This document shows positions 40,921 through 48,433 of a stretch of 54,024 bases of DNA, one piece after another. The translations under genes and the position numbers were made by a program. The stretch covers positions 1 through 54,024 of the forward strand of contig JANQND010000018.1 of the NCBI GenBank assembly GCA_028279765.1, given 5' to 3'. Each line of letters starts with the position of its first letter. Within the stretch, counting starts at the first letter, position 1. The notes under the pieces are model-generated. The model did no database searches. It worked only from the letters and a program-made list of their open reading frames with translations, and was not told the origin of the DNA. The DNA comes from Candidatus Nanoarchaeia archaeon. Lineage in GTDB: Archaea > Nanobdellota > Nanobdellia > Woesearchaeales > WJIZ01.

Positions 40921-41062
40921 TTATATAGGTGTACCTCCGGAAAGGATATTATGACAGCATTTATTCTGAATCTGAGAAAGTTTTTCTTTTGTCTAGCTGT
41001 CACTCCATCTATTATGTGGGTCACTCATTATTGAGTGCCGCGTCATAACTTTTTTTTCTTAA
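40921..41062 (+). other. Candidate short transcript with stem and terminator
   Basis: TTATATA (40921) is a TATA-like box. A transcript starting near 40950 would have TGACAGC (40952-40958) paired with GCTGTCA (40996-41002), then hairpin CACTCA-TTAT-TGAGTG (41022-41037) and a run of eight T (41050-41057). A 27-codon frame (ATG 40951, TGA 41032-41034) lies inside but its protein, MTAFILNLRKFFFCLAVTPS..., has no known match. It could be a small RNA, a tiny membrane peptide or a leader of the next ORF. Confidence 0.4.
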
Positions 41063-41076
41063 AAACCCAAAAGGTG

Positions 41077-41169
41077 ATGAACGTGAGCTACAAAACAACC
41101 TATAAAGAAACGAAGCGATTGGTTTTGGTAGATTTCAATGACCAGGGCCAGGAGTTATCAGATAAGTAA
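41077..41169 (+). CDS. Possible 30-aa ORF, open again after its stop
   Basis: ATG 41077 (or GTG 41083 with GGTGAT as ribosome-binding site) opens a 30-codon frame, MNVSYKTTYKETKRLVLVDF..., ending TAA 41167-41169. The same frame then stays open for 57 more codons to TAG 41341-41343, encoding a Ser/Glu/Asn-rich stretch (for example TLSESAQNDLVQNERED). This could be a broken gene of about 88 codons or chance. No homologue is recognised. Confidence 0.3.
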   Translation: MNVSYKTTYKETKRLVLVDFNDQGQELSDK

Positions 41170-41423
41170 AATGAACACCGACGAAAACACAAATCAGGGA
41201 CCCTTTCTGAGTCTGCTCAGAATGATTTGGTTCAGAATGAGAGAGAAGACTCTGCTACTGCACCTGAGTCCGTTTTGTCTAATCAGCCATCCTGTTTTTT
41301 GTCCGAAAGTACCCTTTCCCACCCATTACCTAGCTTCAGCTAGAATTCCTGCTCTTTCTTGCGCGAAATGTTTAAATAAAGACCTCAGTTCTAAAATAGT
41401 GGTATAGCAATCAAGGTATAATT

Positions 41424-41608
41424 GCAACAACAATAACGGCAGGCATCCTCAAAAATCAGAGATTTTTGGGACCCTGAAAATCTTTGATTTTCATGGAAAC
41501 GGTTTTGCTTAGATATGTCAGAAAGCAACAGACTATTCTGTTTCGCTTTCTGAGCATGCTAGAAATCTTCGATTTCTATCACTAAGCAATTTGCGCCATT
41601 GTTGTTGC
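41424..41608 (-). repeat. Bulged inverted-repeat element, copy D (inverted)
   Basis: The two ends are swapped relative to copies A, B, C and E. The left end GCAACAACAATAACGGCAGGC (41424-41444, shown here as 10 + 11 bases) corresponds to the R end read in reverse, and the right end GCGCCATTGTTGTTGC (41593-41608) to the L end. Paired helices keep the 4x1 loop and AG bulge. Inside are hairpins CAAAAATC/GATTTTTG, TGAAAATC/GATTTTCA, CAGAAAG/CTTTCTG and TAGAAATC/GATTTCTA, enclosed by GCTTAG/CTAAGC. It lies 26 bp before gatE. Confidence 0.78.
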
Positions 41609-41634
41609 TTACATTAAAACAGATTCACTTCAAA

Positions 41635-43056
41635 ATGTCATCAAACTACCAAAATATCGGCTTTAAGTGCGGACTAGAAATCCATCAGCAACTAGAGGGA
41701 AGAAAACTCTTCTGCAATTGCCCTACGATCAACAGCAGAAAAGAAGCTGATATAAAAATACAAAGAAAATTGCGGGCACTGGCAGGAGAAACCGGAGAAG
41801 TTGATATCGCAGCATCCTACGAAGAGAAGAAGCAAAAATACTTCCTTTATGAAGGAAATAGCGAAGATACCTGCTTGGTGGAAATAGATGAAGAGCCAAT
41901 TCACGAAGTAAGTCAGCAAGCCCTAAAAGCTGCACTAACTATTTCTCTATTACTCAATGCAAAGCTTGTTGATGAGATTCAGTTTATGAGAAAAACAGTA
42001 GTGGATGGATCAAATGTGTCAGGATTTCAGAGAACAGCGCTAGTCGCACAAGACGGATACGTGGAAACATCCAAAGGAAAAGTAGGGATTCCATCCATTT
42101 GTCTTGAAGAAGAAGCAGCCCAAAAGCTGGAAGATACGAAGGATTATGTTAAGTACAAGCTCGATCGCTTAGGAATTCCCTTAATTGAAATCGGAACCGA
42201 TGCAACCATTCAGGACCCTGAGCATGCAAAGGAAGTAGCTGAAAAGCTCGGCATGATCCTGCGTTCAGTTCCAGAAGTAAAAAGAGGCCTCGGCACAATC
42301 AGACAAGATGTAAATGTATCTATTACAGGTCATCCGCGAGTAGAAATCAAAGGGTTCCAGGAATTGAAGTCTATTCAGAAAACTATTGAAAACGAAATAA
42401 AGAGACAGGAAAAAGAAAAAACTAAGGATCCAAAGCCGCATGTAAGAAAGGCCAATGCAGATTTCTCAACAACGTTTTTGCGGCCTATGCCAGGAGCAGC
42501 AAGGATGTACGTAGAAACAGATGCAAGAACAATCAAGATAACTAAACAAACCGTTGATACCATTAAACTTCCGGAATTAATCGAAGGAAAAGCGAAAAAG
42601 CTTGAAAAAGCAGGGCTTGATAAAGATCTTGCAGCAAAGATTGCAAGCAGCGGAAAGCAGGAATACTTCCTAAAGCTCTTTGAATCACTGAAAAATCTCA
42701 AGCCATCCTTTATAGTGGACACGTTCTCATCTATTCCAAAAGAACTTCAAAAAACCGAAAAGATCACTGCAGATCAAATCAAAGAAAAAGACATTGAAAA
42801 AGCTCTTGAACTAGTAAATAAGGGAACGCTGCCTAAGAATAATCTTGCGGCAGCAGTAGCAGACATGGCAAAGGGATCCTTTGATCCAAAAAAATACCAG
42901 GGCGCAAGCAGTGATGATCTCAAAAAAGAGATTGAAAACATTATCAAGGAAAAGCCCGGACTCAACCCGGGAGCGTACATGGGCTTAATCATGGCTAAGT
43001 TCAAAGGAAAAGTCGATGGCGCGCAGGCTATGAAGATTCTCAAGGAATTACTCTAA
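41635..43056 (+). CDS. gatE: Glu-tRNA(Gln) amidotransferase subunit E, lacking GAD domain (473 aa)
   Basis: GatE binds Glu-tRNA(Gln) and converts it to Gln-tRNA(Gln) with GatD. The cradle domain has GFKCGLEIHQQLEGRKLFCNCPT (about 8-30), FMRKTVVDGSNVSGFQRTALVA (about 119-140) and RGLGTIRQDVNVSI (about 221-234). In normal GatE (over 600 residues) a GAD domain follows; here VEIKGFQELKSIQ is joined by about 40 residues to FLRPMPGAARMYVETD (about 280-295), so the GAD domain is missing. The helical and tail domains follow normally to GAQAMKILKEL. Start 41635 fits better than the upstream in-frame start at 41599, which lies in repeat D. Confidence 0.92.
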   Translation: MSSNYQNIGFKCGLEIHQQLEGRKLFCNCPTINSRKEADIKIQRKLRALAGETGEVDIAASYEEKKQKYFLYEGNSEDTCLVEIDEEPIHEVSQQALKAALTISLLLNAKLVDEIQFMRKTVVDGSNVSGFQRTALVAQDGYVETSKGKVGIPSICLEEEAAQKLEDTKDYVKYKLDRLGIPLIEIGTDATIQDPEHAKEVAEKLGMILRSVPEVKRGLGTIRQDVNVSITGHPRVEIKGFQELKSIQKTIENEIKRQEKEKTKDPKPHVRKANADFSTTFLRPMPGAARMYVETDARTIKITKQTVDTIKLPELIEGKAKKLEKAGLDKDLAAKIASSGKQEYFLKLFESLKNLKPSFIVDTFSSIPKELQKTEKITADQIKEKDIEKALELVNKGTLPKNNLAAAVADMAKGSFDPKKYQGASSDDLKKEIENIIKEKPGLNPGAYMGLIMAKFKGKVDGAQAMKILKELL

Positions 43057-44028
43057 GGGAAGCCAGGTAAACGTCTTATGGGTCTTATAGTACATAAGAA
43101 TATCAAAATCTTTAATATTTGAAAACTTCATTCTCATCTCTTCAATAATATTTCTCAGATGGTGAATATCTTTGACAATAAATTCAGGATCAGTATCATA
43201 GCCTCCAATGGTTTCGTTATGATACATGGTATAAGGATTTTCTATCAAATACCGCAATAGCATATCCCGATCACTGGGTTTAGAATTTTTCAATCTGAAT
43301 CCTACTTTATACCATTCCAGGCCCATCGCATCGTTGTTGAGCATAACCCGAAAACCAAGAATAATTTTACGCTCAACAAGTCTTTTAATCCGATACGACA
43401 CAATGTGGGCACCAATCCCTAGCCTATTTGCTATTTTATACACTGCCTTTCTACCATCCCTTATTAAATCTTTGAGGATTTCGGAGTCAACCTTATCTAT
43501 ACTCTCTTGTGTTGTAGCCCCAATGGTAACATAGGGTCTTTTTTTTATGTTTTCTCCTGTAAGGAAAGTTCTTCTGAACTGATACATAGTAGTAAAGATG
43601 CTGATATCCTTCGATCCAATAGAAAGCCCAAACGAATTGAGAACTTCTCTTTCAAATGCTTTGAACTCATTTCCACTCTTAAAATATGCACCTAGTACTA
43701 AATCATATTTTCCGCTCACACTAAAAACCCAGCCAACATTAGGGTTTGCCGTTAAAAACGAGATGAGTTCTTTTTCGGTTTGCACACTCGAGTTTTCCAG
43801 TCTCAAATACACTCGATAAAGAGTAAAGCCAAGTTTGTACATATCCACTTCAGTAAAATAACCGGTAATGACTCCAAGTTCCTCAAGTCGATTGACTCTA
43901 TAGCGAACAGAATTCTTATCCAGTCCTACGTTTCTCCCAATCTGAGAATAGCTTGATCTGGCATCTACGTCCAGCTCATAGAGAATTCTATAGTCTTTCT
44001 TGTCTAGCTTGATGGATTTTCGGCTCAT
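43048..44028 (-). CDS. Tandem Lrp/AsnC-type transcription regulator (326 aa)
   Basis: The protein contains two AsnC-type units. The first has KLDKKDYRILYELDVDARSSYSQIGRNVGLDKNSVRYRVNRLEELGVITGYF (about 10-60), the HTH and its linker, then a RAM-like effector region (about 65-160). The second has KVDSEILKDLIRDGRKAVYKIANRLGIGAHIVSYRIKRLVERKIILGF (about 183-230) with a further RAM-like part. Single-unit Lrp proteins are about 150 residues, so this is a fused duplication that could act as a pseudo-dimer. Target genes are unknown. It overlaps the end of gatE by 9 bases on the opposite strand. Confidence 0.82.
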   Translation of the reverse strand: MSRKSIKLDKKDYRILYELDVDARSSYSQIGRNVGLDKNSVRYRVNRLEELGVITGYFTEVDMYKLGFTLYRVYLRLENSSVQTEKELISFLTANPNVGWVFSVSGKYDLVLGAYFKSGNEFKAFEREVLNSFGLSIGSKDISIFTTMYQFRRTFLTGENIKKRPYVTIGATTQESIDKVDSEILKDLIRDGRKAVYKIANRLGIGAHIVSYRIKRLVERKIILGFRVMLNNDAMGLEWYKVGFRLKNSKPSDRDMLLRYLIENPYTMYHNETIGGYDTDPEFIVKDIHHLRNIIEEMRMKFSNIKDFDILMYYKTHKTFTWLPLE

Positions 44029-44122
44029 ATGGAAATCAAATCTAGAATTTATTAAAAATTTTTCTATTTTTAGATGAAAAAAGCATAAAATCTTTAATAT
44101 ATCCAAAAATCATTCTTCTCCT

Positions 44123-44908
44123 ATGAAAATTGATATGGCGCTTTCCTTTGCGATCAATCCACAAGATTATGATGCAACCAGGCCATCCTATCCACAAAGC
44201 TTCACCAAGCACATTAAGGGTTTGCTGAATAACGGGTCAGAAATTTTGGATGTAGGTTCCGGGACAGGAAAAGCTTGTGAAAAGCTTGCACATTCCTCAT
44301 GTACCATCAATGCCTTAGATCCATCAATGGAACTGTTAACTATTCTCGAATCAAAAAATCTTGAAAATACTTCCTGCATATGCGGAACATTCGAAGAATC
44401 AGAGCTTCCAGCAAACGCATACGATGTCATCCTCTTTGGCCAATCATTTCACTGGATCAATGACAGAATAGTGTATAACAAATCAAAGAGAATTCTGAAA
44501 GATAAGGGATATCTTTGCCTGCTATGGTACAATTTTTGCTCTGAGTTGCCATCCATAATGCATCGAATTAGAACAATCCTGGAAAAACACTGCTCGCTAT
44601 TCCACGATGACCCATTCAATAACTTTGTTGACTTGCGTAATCACGACAAGAAAATAAGAGAGCAATTTCAGGTAAACAACTTGGCATTGAAACAGAAAAT
44701 GGCTTTGACTGTCAATAGTCAGTATGAGAGAGAGAATTTAATAACACTGATAAGCACTTTTTCCTATGTTAAAATGCTGCCTCAAAAGCAGCAGCAAGAA
44801 CTATTCAAAACGCTTAGGCAAGAATTACCAAAGAACACCGTCACTATCCCACAGGAATATGTCATGTACATCGTACAAAAAGAGAGTGCTCCTATTTCCG
44901 ACGTTTAG
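44123..44908 (+). CDS. Class I SAM-dependent methyltransferase (261 aa)
   Basis: The fold is that of UbiE/type 11 methyltransferases: ILDVGSGTGKACEKLA (about 41-56) is motif I, NALDPSMELL (about 64-73) motif II and DVILFGQSFHWINDRIVYNKSKRILKDKGYLCLLWYN (about 97-133) covers motifs III and IV. The N-terminus DYDATRPSYP is typical of small-molecule methyltransferases of this group. A TATA-like tract lies in the gap to the divergent Lrp-like gene. The substrate is unknown; this group methylates lipids, quinones and trans-aconitate among others. Confidence 0.8.
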   Translation: MKIDMALSFAINPQDYDATRPSYPQSFTKHIKGLLNNGSEILDVGSGTGKACEKLAHSSCTINALDPSMELLTILESKNLENTSCICGTFEESELPANAYDVILFGQSFHWINDRIVYNKSKRILKDKGYLCLLWYNFCSELPSIMHRIRTILEKHCSLFHDDPFNNFVDLRNHDKKIREQFQVNNLALKQKMALTVNSQYERENLITLISTFSYVKMLPQKQQQELFKTLRQELPKNTVTIPQEYVMYIVQKESAPISDV

Positions 44909-45020
44909 GGTAAGATAACCGAATTCTCTGACCCACAACCTTTATAAATTCTCTATCAACTCATGAAATCCAGTTAATGAGTTAAGAAATCAATCTATTA
45001 TCGAACGAGGGGATTAAAAA

Positions 45021-47633
45021 ATGTCAGAAAAATTTGTGTATGATTTTGAAGAAGGGAGTGCTGATATGAAGTTTGTGCTGGGAGGCAAGGGTGCTAACCT
45101 GGCAGAAATGACTAATTTAGGCGTACCTGTACCGCCAGGATTTATTGTATCCATTAAGGCCTGTAATGATTATTATAAGGATGGTCAAAACAAGATTTCA
45201 GAGGAAATTGAGAAGGAATACTTGGGCCACCTCAAAAAGCTTGAAGAAAAAATGGGGAAAACCCTCGGTGATGAGAAGGACCCTCTTCTGGTTTCCGTAC
45301 GGTCTGGAGCAGCAATTTCCATGCCTGGTATGATGGACACCGTTCTCAACCTGGGCCTTAATGACAAATCTGTTCTTGGACTTACAGAGAAAACATCCAA
45401 TGAACGGTTTGCCTACGATGCCTATAGACGATTCATTCAGATGTTCGGAAATGTAGTCATGAACATCGAGGGATCCGAGTTCGAAGAGCTCCTCTCTGAG
45501 GAGAAAAAAGCAAGAGGAGCGGAGCAGGATACTGATCTGACTGCTGACGATCTTAAAGAATTAGTAGAGAAGTATAAAGCATTAGTCAAAGAGAAAAAAG
45601 GAATGGATTTCCCTCAGGATCCTCTTGCCCAACTCAAAATGGGTATTGAGGCAGTCTTCGGTTCTTGGAACAACGATCGGGCAAACCTCTACCGAAAACT
45701 CAACCACGTTCCTAAAGAAATCAACGGAACAGCAGTAAACGTGCAATCCATGGTCTACGGAAACAAGGGTGAGACTTCTGGAACCGGTGTATGTTTTTCA
45801 CGAAATCCATCAACCGGTGAGAATAAGTTTTATGGTGAATACTTAATGAACGCTCAGGGAGAAGATGTTGTCGCAGGCGTGCGAACACCGAAGGAAATTG
45901 AAACTCTGGAAAACCAAAACAAGGAAGCCTACGACGAGCTGGTATCCATTAAAAACAATCTGGAAAAGCACTATAAGGACATGCAGGATATGGAATTCAC
46001 CATTGAAGAAGGCAAGCTCTACATGCTGCAAACCAGAAACGGAAAAAGAACCGCAGCAGCAGCAGTACGAATCGCATCAGAGATGGTTGAAGAAGGACTG
46101 CTGGATGAAAAAGGAGCACTCCTGAAAGTCGATGCAAATCAACTCGACCAATTACTACACAAACAGCTTGACCCGGAAGCAAAAAAGCAGGCAACGGTTC
46201 TTGCAAAAGGTCTTCCAGCATCACCTGGCGGCGCTGTAGGAAAATGCTGCTTTGATGCCAAGGAAGCACACGATCGAGCAGAAAACGGTGAGAAAGTAAT
46301 TCTTATTCGAGTAGAGACTTCTCCTGAAGATCTCATAGGAATGAACGCAGCACAGGGAATCCTGACTGCAAGGGGAGGAATGACCTCTCATGCCGCAGTT
46401 GTTGCACGGGGTATGGGCAAGTGCTGCGTTGCAGGCTGCCACGAAGTCTCTATTGATGAGAAAGCAAAAACCATGACCGTAAGCGGAAAAACCTTTGGCG
46501 AGAATGACTTTGTCACACTCGATGGTGCTACCGGTGAAGTCATAGAAGGCGAAGTAGGGGTAACTGATCCGGAACTTTCTGGAAGCTTCGCAACGATCAT
46601 GGAATGGGCAGACAAGTACAGAAAACTGCTTGTAAAAACCAATGCAGACACTCCGCATGACTCAGAAGTTGCCATTAAGTTCGGAGCAGAGGGAATCGGA
46701 TTATGCCGAACAGAGCATATGTTCTTTGAAGAATCCCGTATCAAAGCAGTTCGGGAAATGATTGTAGCAAAAGATCTTGAAGGACGCAAAGCAGCACTCG
46801 ATAAAATTGAGCCATTCCAGCAAAAAGATTTCGAAGAACTCTTCAAAATAATGGGAGATCGGCCGGTTATTATTCGATTGCTTGACCCACCGCTTCACGA
46901 GTTCCTCCCAAAAGAAGAAGAGGATATTAAAGGTGTCGCATCCGAGATAGGCGTTTCTGCCGATGAACTCAAAGGAATCATTGCCTCACTGCATGAATTC
47001 AACCCTATGCTTGGATTTAGGGGTTGCAGGCTAGGAGTAAAATATCCTGAAATCAATGCCATGCAGGCACGCGCGATCTTTAAGGCTGCCCAGTCAGTTC
47101 CAGGGTGCAAACCGTGGATTGAGGTTCCGCTTGCAGGCCACGTACGTGAATACAAAATGATAAAGGACATCATTTTGCAGACTGCAAAAGAGCTTGACGT
47201 AGGTGATAAAGTAGACTACAAGATCGGCTCCATGATTGAAGTGCCGCGAGCTGCTATGACAGCAGATGAATTTGCCGCTGACTGCGATTTCATGAGCTTT
47301 GGTACAAATGATTTAACCCAGATGGGCTGCGGATTCTCTCGTGATGACGCAGGATCATTCCTTGACCAATATGTGGACAAAGGAATCTATGATCGTGATC
47401 CATTCCAGAGCATCGATCAGCAGGGAATAGGAAAGCTGATGCAGTATGCCGTGGATCTGGCTAAAAAAGCAAACCCAGATATTCACATTGGTATCTGCGG
47501 AGAGCACGGCGGCGATCCGGCATCAGTGGAGTTCTGCCATAAAATCGGATTGCACGAAGTATCCTGCTCACCGTTCAGGGTCCCGATCGCACGATTGGCA
47601 GCAGCACATGCTGCAATCAAGGACGATAAATAA
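45021..47633 (+). CDS. ppdK: Pyruvate, phosphate dikinase (870 aa)
   Basis: PPDK converts pyruvate, ATP and phosphate to phosphoenolpyruvate, AMP and pyrophosphate, and can run in reverse for glycolysis. VYDFEEGSADMKFVLGGKGANLAEMTNLGVPVPPGFIVS opens the ATP-grasp domain. The swivelling phosphohistidine lies in GGMTSHAAVVARGMGKCCVAG (His near 457), and CGEHGGDPASVEFCHKIG (Cys near 827) is in the PEP-binding barrel. Length is typical. A TATA-like TTTATAAATT (44941) and a 50-nt leader with GAGGGG before the ATG show a Shine-Dalgarno start, unlike neighbouring leaderless genes. Confidence 0.96.
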   Translation: MSEKFVYDFEEGSADMKFVLGGKGANLAEMTNLGVPVPPGFIVSIKACNDYYKDGQNKISEEIEKEYLGHLKKLEEKMGKTLGDEKDPLLVSVRSGAAISMPGMMDTVLNLGLNDKSVLGLTEKTSNERFAYDAYRRFIQMFGNVVMNIEGSEFEELLSEEKKARGAEQDTDLTADDLKELVEKYKALVKEKKGMDFPQDPLAQLKMGIEAVFGSWNNDRANLYRKLNHVPKEINGTAVNVQSMVYGNKGETSGTGVCFSRNPSTGENKFYGEYLMNAQGEDVVAGVRTPKEIETLENQNKEAYDELVSIKNNLEKHYKDMQDMEFTIEEGKLYMLQTRNGKRTAAAAVRIASEMVEEGLLDEKGALLKVDANQLDQLLHKQLDPEAKKQATVLAKGLPASPGGAVGKCCFDAKEAHDRAENGEKVILIRVETSPEDLIGMNAAQGILTARGGMTSHAAVVARGMGKCCVAGCHEVSIDEKAKTMTVSGKTFGENDFVTLDGATGEVIEGEVGVTDPELSGSFATIMEWADKYRKLLVKTNADTPHDSEVAIKFGAEGIGLCRTEHMFFEESRIKAVREMIVAKDLEGRKAALDKIEPFQQKDFEELFKIMGDRPVIIRLLDPPLHEFLPKEEEDIKGVASEIGVSADELKGIIASLHEFNPMLGFRGCRLGVKYPEINAMQARAIFKAAQSVPGCKPWIEVPLAGHVREYKMIKDIILQTAKELDVGDKVDYKIGSMIEVPRAAMTADEFAADCDFMSFGTNDLTQMGCGFSRDDAGSFLDQYVDKGIYDRDPFQSIDQQGIGKLMQYAVDLAKKANPDIHIGICGEHGGDPASVEFCHKIGLHEVSCSPFRVPIARLAAAHAAIKDDK

Positions 47634-47744
47634 GTATTGAAAGTCTCTTACGAGATTCTCAATCACAAAAATTTCTTTATTTTTTATTATCCTATTTTTT
47701 CTTTTTAGGATAAATTATATATAGACAAAAAAATTAGTAAATGC

Positions 47745-48101
47745 ATGAAGATTCCACAAGTGGATCATAAAGATACATGCATAACTTCTCTTTTCTCAGG
47801 ACAGACATTTAAATATCGAGGTTTTGATTTTACTATTTTGGCTGTCGTTGATTCACAGATTGAACAAGGGGTTCCCTCTGTCCAAATAAATTACCAATAC
47901 CATGGAGCAAAGCACCATCTCCTCTATAAGTTCAATAGGCCAAAAGGAAAACTGCTCTACATCCTTGATCATACTTTACACAGGATTGTGCCTTATCAAA
48001 CAACTAAAGATCCACTTCTCAATGATCCTTCTTCCTTTTTTGATTTCATTGAAGTAACCAGCCAACAGAAGTACGATCGCCACATAGGTAACCTCGAATA
48101 G
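47745..48101 (+). CDS. Small protein of unknown function (118 aa)
   Basis: The protein starts MKIPQVDHKDTCITSLFSG at 47745, 27 bp after a TATA-like ATTATATATAG, so it should be leaderless. It is beta-rich with basic and His residues (HHLLYKFNRPKGKLLYILDHTLHRI) and no membrane segment. A T-rich tract (47679-47706) after PPDK probably ends the upstream transcript. No family is recognised. Confidence 0.6.
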   Translation: MKIPQVDHKDTCITSLFSGQTFKYRGFDFTILAVVDSQIEQGVPSVQINYQYHGAKHHLLYKFNRPKGKLLYILDHTLHRIVPYQTTKDPLLNDPSSFFDFIEVTSQQKYDRHIGNLE

Positions 48102-48117
48102 AATAGTGGCTAATAAA

Positions 48118-48214
48118 CGCGCCTGGGAGGATTTGAACCCCCGGCCTAATGCTTACTTCTAAAACAGTTGTTTAATAGGAGGCATTCGCTCTATCCAAGC
48201 TGAGCTACAGGCGC
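48118..48214 (-). tRNA. tRNA-Arg(CCU) with a 22-nt intron
   Basis: On the minus strand the gene has acceptor GCGCCTG/CAGGCGC, D-arm with GCTC/GAGC, anticodon stem AATGC/GCATT, loop CTCCTA-A with anticodon CCT, T-arm GGGGG-TTCAAAT-CCTCC and discriminator G. The intron occupies 48154-48175, after position 37, the usual archaeal site. A relaxed bulge-helix-bulge can be drawn (CTCC with GAAG). CCA is not encoded. Confidence 0.88.
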
Positions 48215-48283
48215 ACAGTAGGTGATATTCAGATTCGTCTTTTAAACCTTACGCTGTACTTTTTCAGAATAGATTAATAGTAG

Positions 48284-48369
48284 GCAACAACAATGGCGCG
48301 AATGGACGAAGCATCTGAGTCCAAGGTTTTGCAAGGCAAAATCGTTTCGCCAGCCAACGTTGTTGTTGC
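48284..48369 (+). repeat. Bulged inverted-repeat element, copy E
   Basis: Left arm GCAACAACAATGGCGCGAA (48284-48302), identical to copy B; right arm TTCGCCAGCCAACG (48346-48359) plus TTGTTGTTGC (48360-48369). The 1x4 loop and 2-nt bulge are kept though their bases differ (AACG for ATTA, CA for CT). Inner hairpins: TGGAC/GTCCA (48303-48323) and GGTTTTGC/GCAAAATC (48325-48343). It lies between tRNA-Arg and truD, 32 bp upstream of the truD TATA-like box. Confidence 0.8.
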
Positions 48370-48400
48370 ATATTCATAGTATTTCTAAAATTATAGCCAA

Positions 48401-48410
48401 CCTTTTTAAG
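48401..48410 (+). promoter_or_regulatory. TATA-like promoter of truD
   Basis: CCTTTTTAAG is centred 28 bp before ATG 48434. Confidence 0.55.
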
Positions 48411-48433
48411 AAACAATCTACTCTTTTCACTCC

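Noticed and set aside
41074-41150. Possible box C/D guide RNA from GTGATGA
   Set aside because: No D or D' box (CTGA) follows at the needed distance.
41171-41407. A 78-codon ORF, MNTDENTNQGPFLSL...
   Set aside because: It has unusual Leu/Arg/Cys-rich composition, no start signal, and another frame over the same bases looks more protein-like; too weak to list as a gene.
24046-48369. Calling the repeat elements integron attC sites
   Set aside because: The bulged single-strand hairpin plan is similar, but the attC core GTTRRRY/RYYYAAC is not present at the right place and no cassette array or integrase is visible.
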